A stretch of 64,000 nt of DNA from JAHEEL01 sp963715255 (lineage in GTDB: Bacteria; Actinomycetota; Acidimicrobiia; Spongiisociales; UBA5794), in contig CAVQRN010000006.1 of NCBI GenBank assembly GCA_963715255.1, positions 128,404-192,403 of the forward strand, in the 5' to 3' direction. Shown here piece after piece: positions 9,997-17,484 of the stretch. A program made the translations under genes and the position numbers. Below the pieces are notes generated by a model, which was given only the letters and a program-made list of their open reading frames with translations, was not told the DNA's origin and made no database searches. The stretch's first letter is position 1, and every line of letters begins with the position of its first letter.

Positions 9997-10950
9997 ATGG
10001 AGGCCTCAGATGCCATCCGTGACGAGATCCGCATGGATCTCAGTGGCGGCGACGTGTCCGCGACCACGGCCGGTGGACTGTGGAGAACGGCCGGAAGGGA
10101 GATCATCCGCAAGAAGTCGGCAGTCATCGGAATGGCGCTCCTGTCGGTCTTGCTGATCCTCGCCGCATTCGCCCCGATCATCGCCCCCTACGACCCGGGC
10201 AGGGTGCTCTTCGACGAGGGTGTCAGCCCCAGGGACCCGCCGTGTATCCACCTGTTCGGGTGCGCCGAAGACCAATCCCAGCACATTCTCGGCATCGACG
10301 GGAACGGGCGCGACTACTTCTCCCGCATCGTCTACGGCGCGCGAGTGTCGCTGCTCGCCGCGTTCGTGGCCGTGTTGTTCGCCATGTTCTGGGGGACGAT
10401 CATCGGACTCATTTCGGGCTTCTTCGGAGGCTGGGCGGACAATGTCCTGATGCGGATGATGGACGTGCTCCTCTCGTTCCCGTCTCTGCTGCTCGCAATC
10501 GCTGTCGTGACCGTTCTCGGCCCCGGCCTGATCAACGCGATCCTCGCGATCGCAATCGTGACGATCCCGCAGTACGCGCGAATCGTTCGCTCGTCCGTCT
10601 TGAGCATCCGAGGGCAGGAGTATGTCTCGGCGGATCTGGCCCTCGGTGTCACGCGATGGCGTCTCCTCGCCCACCGTATCTTCCCGAACACGCTGACACC
10701 GCTCATCGTGATCGCCACGCTCGGCATCGCCACCGCCGTCCTCGAAATCGCGTCGCTGTCATTCCTCGGTCTCGGCGTCCAACCTCCGACGCCGGAGTGG
10801 GGTTCGATGCTCGCGGCCGAGCGGAATCAGGTCTTCACCGCCCCTCACCTCGTGTTCTTCGCCGGCCTGATGATCATGTGGAACGTCCTTGGTTTCAATC
10901 TGCTCGGCGACGGTCTCCGCGATGCTATCGATCCGAGGCTCGGCCGATGA
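9997..10950 (+). CDS. dppC: Peptide ABC transporter permease, DppC/OppC type
   Basis: Second inner-membrane permease, 317 residues, intact. It has an N-terminal OppC_N-like segment with one membrane span (residues about 38-60), then the transport domain with about five spans. The family's cytoplasmic loop reads SADLALGVTRWRLLAHRIFPN. The ATG at 9997 is used because no start lies nearer the preceding stop in this frame. Its stop overlaps the following ATPase gene by ATGA. Confidence 0.92.
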   Translation: MEASDAIRDEIRMDLSGGDVSATTAGGLWRTAGREIIRKKSAVIGMALLSVLLILAAFAPIIAPYDPGRVLFDEGVSPRDPPCIHLFGCAEDQSQHILGIDGNGRDYFSRIVYGARVSLLAAFVAVLFAMFWGTIIGLISGFFGGWADNVLMRMMDVLLSFPSLLLAIAVVTVLGPGLINAILAIAIVTIPQYARIVRSSVLSIRGQEYVSADLALGVTRWRLLAHRIFPNTLTPLIVIATLGIATAVLEIASLSFLGLGVQPPTPEWGSMLAAERNQVFTAPHLVFFAGLMIMWNVLGFNLLGDGLRDAIDPRLGR

Positions 10951-11951
10951 CGACTGCATCAATCGACGATCCGATCCTCGAGATCAGCGGACTCGAGACC
11001 CACTTCTTCACGAGAGATGGCGTGGTGAAGGCCGTTGACGGCGTCGACCTGACCGTCGGCAAGGGCGAGATCCTTGGGCTGGTCGGCGAGTCGGGGTGCG
11101 GCAAGTCGGTCACGTCGATGTCGGTGCTCCGCCTGATCCAGAACCCCGGGGAAATCGTCGGTGGCGCCATCCGTTTCCAAGGGGAGAACCTGCTCGACTT
11201 GTCGGAGAAGCAGATGCGATCGATTCGCGGCGATCGCATCTCGATGATCTTCCAACAACCCGTCGGATCCCTCAATCCGGTCTTCACCGCCGGTTCCCAG
11301 ATCTCAGAAGTGTACGAGATTCACCAAGGTGTGAACGCGAAGGAGGGCAGTGCAAGGGCAGTCGAGATGCTCCGGAAGGTCGGCATCCCGGATCCAGAAC
11401 GTAGGATCAAGTCCTATCCACATGAGCTCTCCGGCGGCATGGCCCAACGGATCATGATTGCGATGGCGCTCGCAGCCGGGCCGGAGCTGCTGATCGCCGA
11501 CGAGCCCACCACGGCCCTCGATGTCACCATCCAGGCGCAGATCATCGACATTCTGAGCGAGATCAGGGATGACCTCGGGACGTCGATCATCCTGATCACG
11601 CATGACCTCGGCATCGTCGCCGAGATGGCAGACCGCGTCGCGGTGATGTACGCGGGCGAGATTGTCGAAGAAGCGGACACCAAGACGCTCTTCGCCGATC
11701 CCAAACATCCATACACGCAGGGATTGATCGGTTCGATTCCGGTCGCCGGCTCGCGCCGGGAATGGCTCGAAGTGATCCCGGGCCGCGTCCCGAACCTCAT
11801 CGACCTCCCCGTTGGCTGCCGTTTCGCCCCCCGGTGTCGGGCGCGAGAACAGGCCGGTCTCAAGATCTGCACCGAGCAGCGACCCGAACTCACGGTCATC
11901 GAAGGCGAGCACACCGTTCGCTGCTTCCTCTACCACGAGGGCGCACAATGA
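10947..11951 (+). CDS. dppD: Peptide ABC transporter ATP-binding protein, DppD/OppD type
   Basis: First ATPase of the importer, 334 residues. Walker A is GESGCGKSVTSMS, the signature is LSGGMAQRIMIAMAL and Walker B is LLIADEPTTALDVT. The C-terminal oligopeptide-transporter region has the Cys pattern CRFAPRCRA...CT...RCFLY expected for an OppD/DppD iron-sulfur or metal site. It overlaps the upstream and downstream genes by 4 nt each. Confidence 0.93.
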   Translation: MTTASIDDPILEISGLETHFFTRDGVVKAVDGVDLTVGKGEILGLVGESGCGKSVTSMSVLRLIQNPGEIVGGAIRFQGENLLDLSEKQMRSIRGDRISMIFQQPVGSLNPVFTAGSQISEVYEIHQGVNAKEGSARAVEMLRKVGIPDPERRIKSYPHELSGGMAQRIMIAMALAAGPELLIADEPTTALDVTIQAQIIDILSEIRDDLGTSIILITHDLGIVAEMADRVAVMYAGEIVEEADTKTLFADPKHPYTQGLIGSIPVAGSRREWLEVIPGRVPNLIDLPVGCRFAPRCRAREQAGLKICTEQRPELTVIEGEHTVRCFLYHEGAQ

Positions 11952-12961
11952 GCGACCCCCTCGTCCGAATCAAAGGCCTCGTCAAGACCTACCCGGTCAA
12001 GGGTGGAGCGTTCCAGAAGGTGCTCGGAACCGTCAAAGCCGTCGACGGCGTCGACCTCGACATCCGCCAGGGAGCAGCCATCGGCCTCGTCGGGGAATCC
12101 GGCTGCGGGAAGTCGACGCTCGGCCGAGCGATCCTCCGTCTCGAGGAGCCCGATGCCGGCTCCGTGGAATTCGATGGAGTGGATGTGCTCCAGCTCTCTC
12201 GTAAGGAGTTGAAGCATTACCGCAGGGATGCCCAGGTCGTGTTCCAGGATCCCTTCGGCTCGCTCGATCCTCGCACGAGCGTTGGTGACTCAATCGCTGA
12301 AGGCCTGAGAGTTCAAGGTTTGTCAAGGAAGATGCGGGGTCGGCGCGTCGCCGATGTGCTCGAACTCGTTGGCCTCGAGCCATACCACGCCAACCGATAC
12401 CCGCACGAGTTCTCCGGCGGACAGCGGCAACGCATCGGAATCGCCCGGGCGCTCGCTGTTGAGCCCCGTTTCCTCATTCTCGACGAACCGGTCTCCGCCC
12501 TCGACGTGTCCATCCAGTCGCAGATCCTGAACTTGTTGAAGCAGCTCCAGCGCGAACTCGACCTCACGCTTCTGTTCATCGCTCACGATCTCAGCGTCGT
12601 CGAACATCTGTGTGATCGTATTGCGGTGATGTACCTGGGCCGTATTGTCGAGATTGCCGACCGCGACGATCTGTTCGCCGCACCGACGCATCCCTACACC
12701 GAAGCCCTGCTCTCAGCCATACCGGTTCCCGATCCCACGGTCCACCGGCAGCGAATCATCCTGGAGGGAGACCTTCCAAGCCCGCTGAACCCGCCGACCG
12801 GCTGCACGTTCCACACCCGGTGTCCGATCGCCCAGCAGGGGATCTGCGACGTGTCGGCGCCGTACCTCCGACCGATCAACTCCGGGGGTCACGAGGCATC
12901 GTGTCATCTGAGAACCGGAGACCACCAAGACCTGGACCGCCCCTTGCTGAGCAACCGGTAG
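11948..12961 (+). CDS. dppF: Peptide ABC transporter ATP-binding protein, DppF/OppF type
   Basis: Second ATPase of the importer, 337 residues. Walker A is GESGCGKSTLGRA, the signature is FSGGQRQRIGIARAL and Walker B is FLILDEPVSALDVS. The C-terminus has the family motif GCTFHTRCPIAQQGIC. It is the last gene of the operon; no clear terminator follows. Confidence 0.93.
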   Translation: MSDPLVRIKGLVKTYPVKGGAFQKVLGTVKAVDGVDLDIRQGAAIGLVGESGCGKSTLGRAILRLEEPDAGSVEFDGVDVLQLSRKELKHYRRDAQVVFQDPFGSLDPRTSVGDSIAEGLRVQGLSRKMRGRRVADVLELVGLEPYHANRYPHEFSGGQRQRIGIARALAVEPRFLILDEPVSALDVSIQSQILNLLKQLQRELDLTLLFIAHDLSVVEHLCDRIAVMYLGRIVEIADRDDLFAAPTHPYTEALLSAIPVPDPTVHRQRIILEGDLPSPLNPPTGCTFHTRCPIAQQGICDVSAPYLRPINSGGHEASCHLRTGDHQDLDRPLLSNR

Positions 12962-13277
12962 CCCGTCGTCTGCGGCCTTCTCCACCTCTTGCCTCGCTCC
13001 TCTCGATGATGAGTTCCAGGGCGCCATGGTCGCAGGCGACAAAGGATTGGCCGGTCGGAATCCACTGGGGACAAGCCGACCAAGGCGCCGTCGATATCCG
13101 CAAGCGGTGGACCGAAGAGCGTCTCCAGGTCGGCGTTCACATCGGTTCGCCGGGATCAACGGTACTCAACACCACTCGTCTTGAAGGCCCTCTCTCGTTG
13201 AGCACCGGGATTCGCCCGGACCGCTGACTCTTGGAATTGGCCGTCTTGTATCCTGGCCTGAGAAGAGGATCACACAC
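12962..13277 (-). other. 316-bp stretch without a convincing gene
   Basis: Several overlapping short frames exist on both strands, none with a clean family signal. A minus-strand stretch near 13,040-13,140 reads PPLADIDGALVGLSPVDSDR and could be the remnant of a degraded gene, but it breaks at once. The upstream part probably carries the promoter for hypA. Confidence 0.4.
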
Positions 13278-13706
13278 ATGCATGAGTTGGCGCTTGCGGA
13301 TTCGGTGGTGAAAGCAGCCTTGAGCGCTGCCGACGATGCCGGCATGGATCGGATCGAACGCATCGTCGTCAAGGTCGGTGAGTTGCAGCAGATCAAGAGG
13401 GAACTCTTCGAGTTTTCCTTGACGAACGTGCTGCCGGCCATGGACTCTCGCTTGGCCGGCGTGAAATTCGAGGTCTCAGACGAACTCGTTCGCTTTCAGT
13501 GCCGCTCCTGTGGAACCGACTACGGCCGGGATGAGGCAGGCATCGACAGTGACGGCGACCAGGGCGAAGCCATTCACTTCATTCCCGAACTCTCCCATGC
13601 ATTCGCGCGGTGCCCTTCGTGCGGAAGTCCAGACTTTGAGATTCGGTCCGGCCGCGGAATCACGCTCGAACGAATAGAGGGAAGTAGCGAAGATGATCCC
13701 GGGTGA
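13278..13706 (+). CDS. hypA: HypA/HybF-type nickel metallochaperone
   Basis: Delivers nickel to [NiFe]-hydrogenase or urease apoproteins. The N-terminal MHEL motif (His2 binds nickel) is intact, and a zinc ribbon of two CxxC pairs (CRSC at about 75, CPSC at about 114) is present. The ribbon is separated by an acidic insertion, making the protein 142 residues, longer than the usual ~115. No hydrogenase structural gene is in the window. It overlaps the following P-loop ATPase gene by 14 nt. Confidence 0.88.
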   Translation: MHELALADSVVKAALSAADDAGMDRIERIVVKVGELQQIKRELFEFSLTNVLPAMDSRLAGVKFEVSDELVRFQCRSCGTDYGRDEAGIDSDGDQGEAIHFIPELSHAFARCPSCGSPDFEIRSGRGITLERIEGSSEDDPG

Positions 13707-14448
13707 GTCCATCGATCCGCGTGCCTTCGCAATCGGTGACAGACTCGCCGGCGTCTCACGCGTGATCGGGGTGACCGGCAGCAAGGGCGGCGTAGGCAGG
13801 AGCGTCATCGCCTCGACTCTGGCGCTCGCACTTGCCGATCGGGGCAAGCGAGTAGGCCTGTTCGACCTTGACTTCACATCTCCGAGCGATCACGTGGTGC
13901 TGGGTGTCGAGCGGGGTTTCCCGGAGGAAGAGTTCGGGATCGAGCCTCACCTCGCCCACGGAATTCACATGGTTTCCGTTGCCTTCTTCACGGGTGATGC
14001 GGCCGTGCCGCTGCGTGGAGATGCTACGACCAGTGCCCTACTCGAACTGCTCGCTATCACCCGATGGGGTGATCTCGACATACTCGTTCTCGACATGCCG
14101 CCCGGCCTGGGGGACACCAACCTCGACGTCATCCAACTGCTGCCGAGATTGGAGTTCCTGCTGGTCGGCAATGGATCGAGAGTTGTGATCGACAGCGTCC
14201 GCCGCGCACTACAACTGTTCACGGAACTCGACGTCCCCATGATCGGACTCTTGGAGAACATGCGGAGGGGGAACGAACAGGCGGTTGAGTCACTTGCGGA
14301 TACTGCCGGCGTTCCGTTCCTGGGTTCGGTGCCGTATGACCAGGACCTCGAAGATGCGCTTGGTGACGTTGATCTGCTGCGAGCGTCGGCGGTCTACAGC
14401 GTGGTGAAAGACGTTCTCCCCGCACAACAATCGACCGCGCCCGGCTAG
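13693..14448 (+). CDS. Mrp/MinD-family P-loop ATPase paired with HypA
   Basis: A 251-residue SIMIBI-class ATPase. The deviant Walker A reads SKGGVGRS: the signature Lys is kept, but the usual second Lys (GKS) is Arg. Other motifs are VGLFDLDFTSPS (Walker A'), LVLDMPPGLGD (Walker B) and GLLENM. It overlaps hypA by 14 nt, implying coupled expression. In Thermococcales the partner of HypA is, as I recall, an Mrp/MinD-type ATPase rather than classical HypB; this pair may be a bacterial counterpart. Alternatively it is a general Fe-S carrier (Mrp/NBP35). Confidence 0.8.
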   Translation: MIPGESIDPRAFAIGDRLAGVSRVIGVTGSKGGVGRSVIASTLALALADRGKRVGLFDLDFTSPSDHVVLGVERGFPEEEFGIEPHLAHGIHMVSVAFFTGDAAVPLRGDATTSALLELLAITRWGDLDILVLDMPPGLGDTNLDVIQLLPRLEFLLVGNGSRVVIDSVRRALQLFTELDVPMIGLLENMRRGNEQAVESLADTAGVPFLGSVPYDQDLEDALGDVDLLRASAVYSVVKDVLPAQQSTAPG

Positions 14449-14609
14449 TTGTAGCGGCTTCGAACTTGGCGACGGTCGCGAATTCGACAGGGTCGCCACC
14501 CTGATCCTCCGACGACTCCTCGCCGTCGGCGCCGTCATCTGGCAATCGAAACCGCGAAGCACCCCTGGCCGGCTGGGGTCCCAATCGATATGATCAGAGC
14601 GGAGGAGCT

Positions 14610-15206
14610 GTGAGCCAGGAGATGGTCGCTCTCGATTGCACGGTCCCGATCTGGGATCGCTTCTATCTCGTACGACCACTCGTCATCATCGGAACCGTCG
14701 AACCCGACGGCAGCATCGACTTCGCTCCGAAGCACATGGCCGGCCCCGCGTCGTGGCAGAACTTCTACAGTTTCGTGTGTTGCAGCGACCACGCCACCTA
14801 CAAGAACGCGGTGCGAACGGGTGCCTTCACGGTCTCGTACCCAACGCCGGATCAGATCATCGAGACGAGCCTCACCGCAGCACCACGCACCGCGGACGAC
14901 AAGAAGCCCAGCCTCGTCGCGGTGCCGAAGGTCCCGGCCACCATGGTCGATGGCGCCCTCGTACGTGACGCAAGGATCCACCTCGAGTGCGAACTCGAGA
15001 GAACCGTCGATGGGATCGGCGCCAACAATCTCATCATCGGCCGTGTCGTCGCTGCCGCGATCGACGAGCGAGCCCTTCGCGTCCTGGACCGCGAGGACGA
15101 GCACGTCGTCGCTGATGCTCCGATTCTGGCCTACCTGCAACCGAATCGTTTCTGCGTCATCGAGGAGAGCAAGAGCTTCCCCTTCTACGCCGGGTGGTCG
15201 AGGTAG
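14610..15206 (+). CDS. Flavin reductase-like FMN-binding domain protein
   Basis: A 198-residue protein of the flavin reductase-like/flavoredoxin fold. Visible features are the N-terminal VRPLVIIGTVEPDG strand, an MAGPASWQNFYSF segment where the family usually binds FMN phosphate, and TKNAVRTGAFTVSYP-like sequence. The GTG start is at 14610 with GGAGGAG upstream. It is the first gene of an operon with an M20 peptidase (3 nt later) and a DUF1611 protein, so it may act on the same unknown substrate pathway. Confidence 0.78.
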   Translation: MSQEMVALDCTVPIWDRFYLVRPLVIIGTVEPDGSIDFAPKHMAGPASWQNFYSFVCCSDHATYKNAVRTGAFTVSYPTPDQIIETSLTAAPRTADDKKPSLVAVPKVPATMVDGALVRDARIHLECELERTVDGIGANNLIIGRVVAAAIDERALRVLDREDEHVVADAPILAYLQPNRFCVIEESKSFPFYAGWSR

Positions 15207-15209
15207 ATC

Positions 15210-16388
15210 GTGCAAGCCCCCGTTCATCCCGGTCTGCTCCTCGATCATCTGGAGGCGAACGAGGCCGACCTCATCGAGATGTGCGATGAACTCGTATCGA
15301 TCGAGAGTCCGTCGAATGATCCCGTGGCGACCCGGGTGATTCTCGAACACCTCAGCGACGAGTTCACCAAACTCGATTACCGGTACCGACTCTCTCCCCC
15401 GGATCGGTCGGGCGGTTATCTGTACGCACGGCCCCGCCACCATCGCCGACGGGAACCGCTGCAGTTGATCTTGGGCCATGTCGATACGGTCTGGCCGATC
15501 GGGACACTGGCCGCACGACCGTGGACGGTCGACGGAGCGGCTCTTCACGGTCCTGGGGTGTTCGACATGAAAGCCGGGATCGTTCAGATCCTCTTCGCCC
15601 TCCGAACGCTCCGCGATCTCGACATCGACCCGCCGGCCACTCCTCTCGTCCTCTTCAACAGTGATGAGGAGATCGGCAGCAGGGAATCCCGGGTGGCAAT
15701 CAGTCGATTGAGTCGGATCGCCGTGCGAGCCTTCGTGTGCGAACCGGGACTCGGACCCGGTGGCGCGCTCAAGACGGCGCGAAAGGGGCTCGGGAAGTAC
15801 ACCCTTACCGTGCACGGCCGAGCAGCGCACGCAGGACTCGATCCGGAGAACGGCGCCAGTGCCATCCTCGAGCTGTCATCGGTGATCCAGCGACTGTTCG
15901 CACTCAACGACAGGGAACGCGATATCACCGTCAATGTCGGAACGATCGAAGGCGGAATTCAGGCCAACGTCATCGCACCCAGGAGCCAGGCGGTCGTCGA
16001 CGTCCGGGTGCTCGATCGCCATGACGCCCAGTACATCGACGGCGCAATCCGGGCTATCGAACCCGTCACGGAGGGCACCTCTATCACGGTGTCGGGCGGA
16101 TTCGGACGGCCACCGATGGTGCGAACGGTCCGCAATGCCGCACTCTTCGAGCGAGCAAAGAGGATCGGCGAGACCCTCGGCATGGAGATCCGCGAGGTCA
16201 CCGCCGGTGGCGGTTCGGATGGCAACACAACGAGCCAGCACACCGCGACCCTCGACGGCCTCGGCATCATCGGGGACGGGGCCCACGCCCCAAGTGAACG
16301 CATAGACGTCCGCAACCTCGCTCCCCGAACAGCCTTGCTCGCGGCACTGCTCATCGAACCCATCGATGACGATGGGGACCCGATGTGA
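15210..16388 (+). CDS. M20-family metallopeptidase (carboxypeptidase G2/ArgE-like)
   Basis: Zinc-dependent cytoplasmic peptidase or deacylase, 392 residues. Metal-binding motifs are visible: LGHVDTVWP (His about residue 91), GVFDMKAG (bridging Asp), SDEEIGS (catalytic and metal Glu) and a C-terminal TSQHTATLDGLG His. The dimerisation domain lies at about residues 195-310. The GTG start is 3 nt after the flavin reductase-like gene, and the stop overlaps the next gene by 4 nt. Substrate unknown. Confidence 0.88.
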   Translation: MQAPVHPGLLLDHLEANEADLIEMCDELVSIESPSNDPVATRVILEHLSDEFTKLDYRYRLSPPDRSGGYLYARPRHHRRREPLQLILGHVDTVWPIGTLAARPWTVDGAALHGPGVFDMKAGIVQILFALRTLRDLDIDPPATPLVLFNSDEEIGSRESRVAISRLSRIAVRAFVCEPGLGPGGALKTARKGLGKYTLTVHGRAAHAGLDPENGASAILELSSVIQRLFALNDRERDITVNVGTIEGGIQANVIAPRSQAVVDVRVLDRHDAQYIDGAIRAIEPVTEGTSITVSGGFGRPPMVRTVRNAALFERAKRIGETLGMEIREVTAGGGSDGNTTSQHTATLDGLGIIGDGAHAPSERIDVRNLAPRTALLAALLIEPIDDDGDPM

Positions 16389-17395
16389 GCAAGTACTTCT
16401 TCTCCTCGCTCACACGCATCTCCGATCTGGCGGAAGAGGGCTTCACCGTCGAACCCCGGGAACGGGACGAGTGGGGCACCGGCGACTACGTCGTCGGACA
16501 AGTGGTCGGTCGGGCCGGCGAGTTTTCTCGAGTTGAGTTGCGCAGCGGCCGGATGATCGAAGTCGTCGAGGGTGACCTCATTGTTGGGGCATGGGGAAGC
16601 CGGCGAGCGACCCTGGAGGCGGTCGGCGACTGGGTAGACATCGGCGAAGACGGCATGTTCAATGCCCTGACTTCCGCCGGGTTGTTCGGACGGGTCACTT
16701 CCCTGGCGCCCCTCATGCCGCCGCTCATGAGGCTGCGCTACATCGGACACGTCACGCGCGACGGAGCCAAGATGACGATGAGCGACTTCATTCCGCCGAT
16801 CCCCGACCTCGACTACAACGTGCCGACCCTTCTGATCATCGGCACATCCATGTCGGCGGGCAAAACAACGGCGGCGAAACGCATCATCCGTCATCTCAAG
16901 GTTCTGGGACTCAACATCGTCGCAACCAAACTCACCGGAGCGGGCCGTTACCGGGATGTGCTTTCCATGTGGGACGCCGGAGCCGACGACATCTACGACT
17001 TCGTCGACGTCGGTCTACCGACAACAACCGTCGATCCTGAGGAATATCGCGTGAGACTCCGGCAGCTGCTCTCTCTGATTGCAGCGCGTTCGCCCGACAT
17101 CGTCGTAGCGGAGGCGGGAGCATCGCCGCTCGAACCGTACAATGGTGAGGTCGTCCTCGAAGAGATCGGTGAATGGGTTCGCTGCACGGTTCTGTGCGCC
17201 TCCGATCCCTACGCTGTGTCCGGGGTCATTGCCGGTTTTGGGTACGAACCCGACGTCGTCGCCGGGATCGCCACCAACACCACGGCTTCGGTGGAGCTGA
17301 TCCGACGGCTGACGGGTCAGAAGGGTTTCTCGTTCCTGATCGAGGAGGAGTCGGACGACGCCTTCGCCGTGATCCGAGCCCGCTTCGGCCTCTAA
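16385..17395 (+). CDS. DUF1611 family P-loop protein (DgcN-like)
   Basis: A 336-residue protein with an N-terminal domain and a C-terminal P-loop domain (GTSMSAGKTTAAKRI at about residues 152-166, then DIVVAEAGASPL). DUF1611 relatives include proteins linked to D-glutamate or N-acyl-D-amino-acid metabolism, which would fit the adjacent M20 hydrolase, but this is inference. The GTG start overlaps the M20 stop by 4 nt. A copy of gene-end repeat A begins 5 nt after its stop. Confidence 0.75.
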   Translation: MSKYFFSSLTRISDLAEEGFTVEPRERDEWGTGDYVVGQVVGRAGEFSRVELRSGRMIEVVEGDLIVGAWGSRRATLEAVGDWVDIGEDGMFNALTSAGLFGRVTSLAPLMPPLMRLRYIGHVTRDGAKMTMSDFIPPIPDLDYNVPTLLIIGTSMSAGKTTAAKRIIRHLKVLGLNIVATKLTGAGRYRDVLSMWDAGADDIYDFVDVGLPTTTVDPEEYRVRLRQLLSLIAARSPDIVVAEAGASPLEPYNGEVVLEEIGEWVRCTVLCASDPYAVSGVIAGFGYEPDVVAGIATNTTASVELIRRLTGQKGFSFLIEEESDDAFAVIRARFGL

Positions 17396-17400
17396 GCCGC

Positions 17401-17449
17401 GTACCCAGGGTTTGTGTCCCCGCCCGAGGCGCTGACAGCCCGCGGAACG
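17401..17449 (+). repeat. Gene-end repeat family A, copy 3
   Basis: Core ACCCAGGGTTTGTGTCCCC, hairpin CGCC-CGA-GGCG, end CCCGCGGAACG. It starts 5 nt after the stop of the DUF1611 gene and in the same orientation. Confidence 0.85.
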
Positions 17450-17484
17450 ATGCGTGGCCGGCCGTCACCAACTACGGTTCTCCC

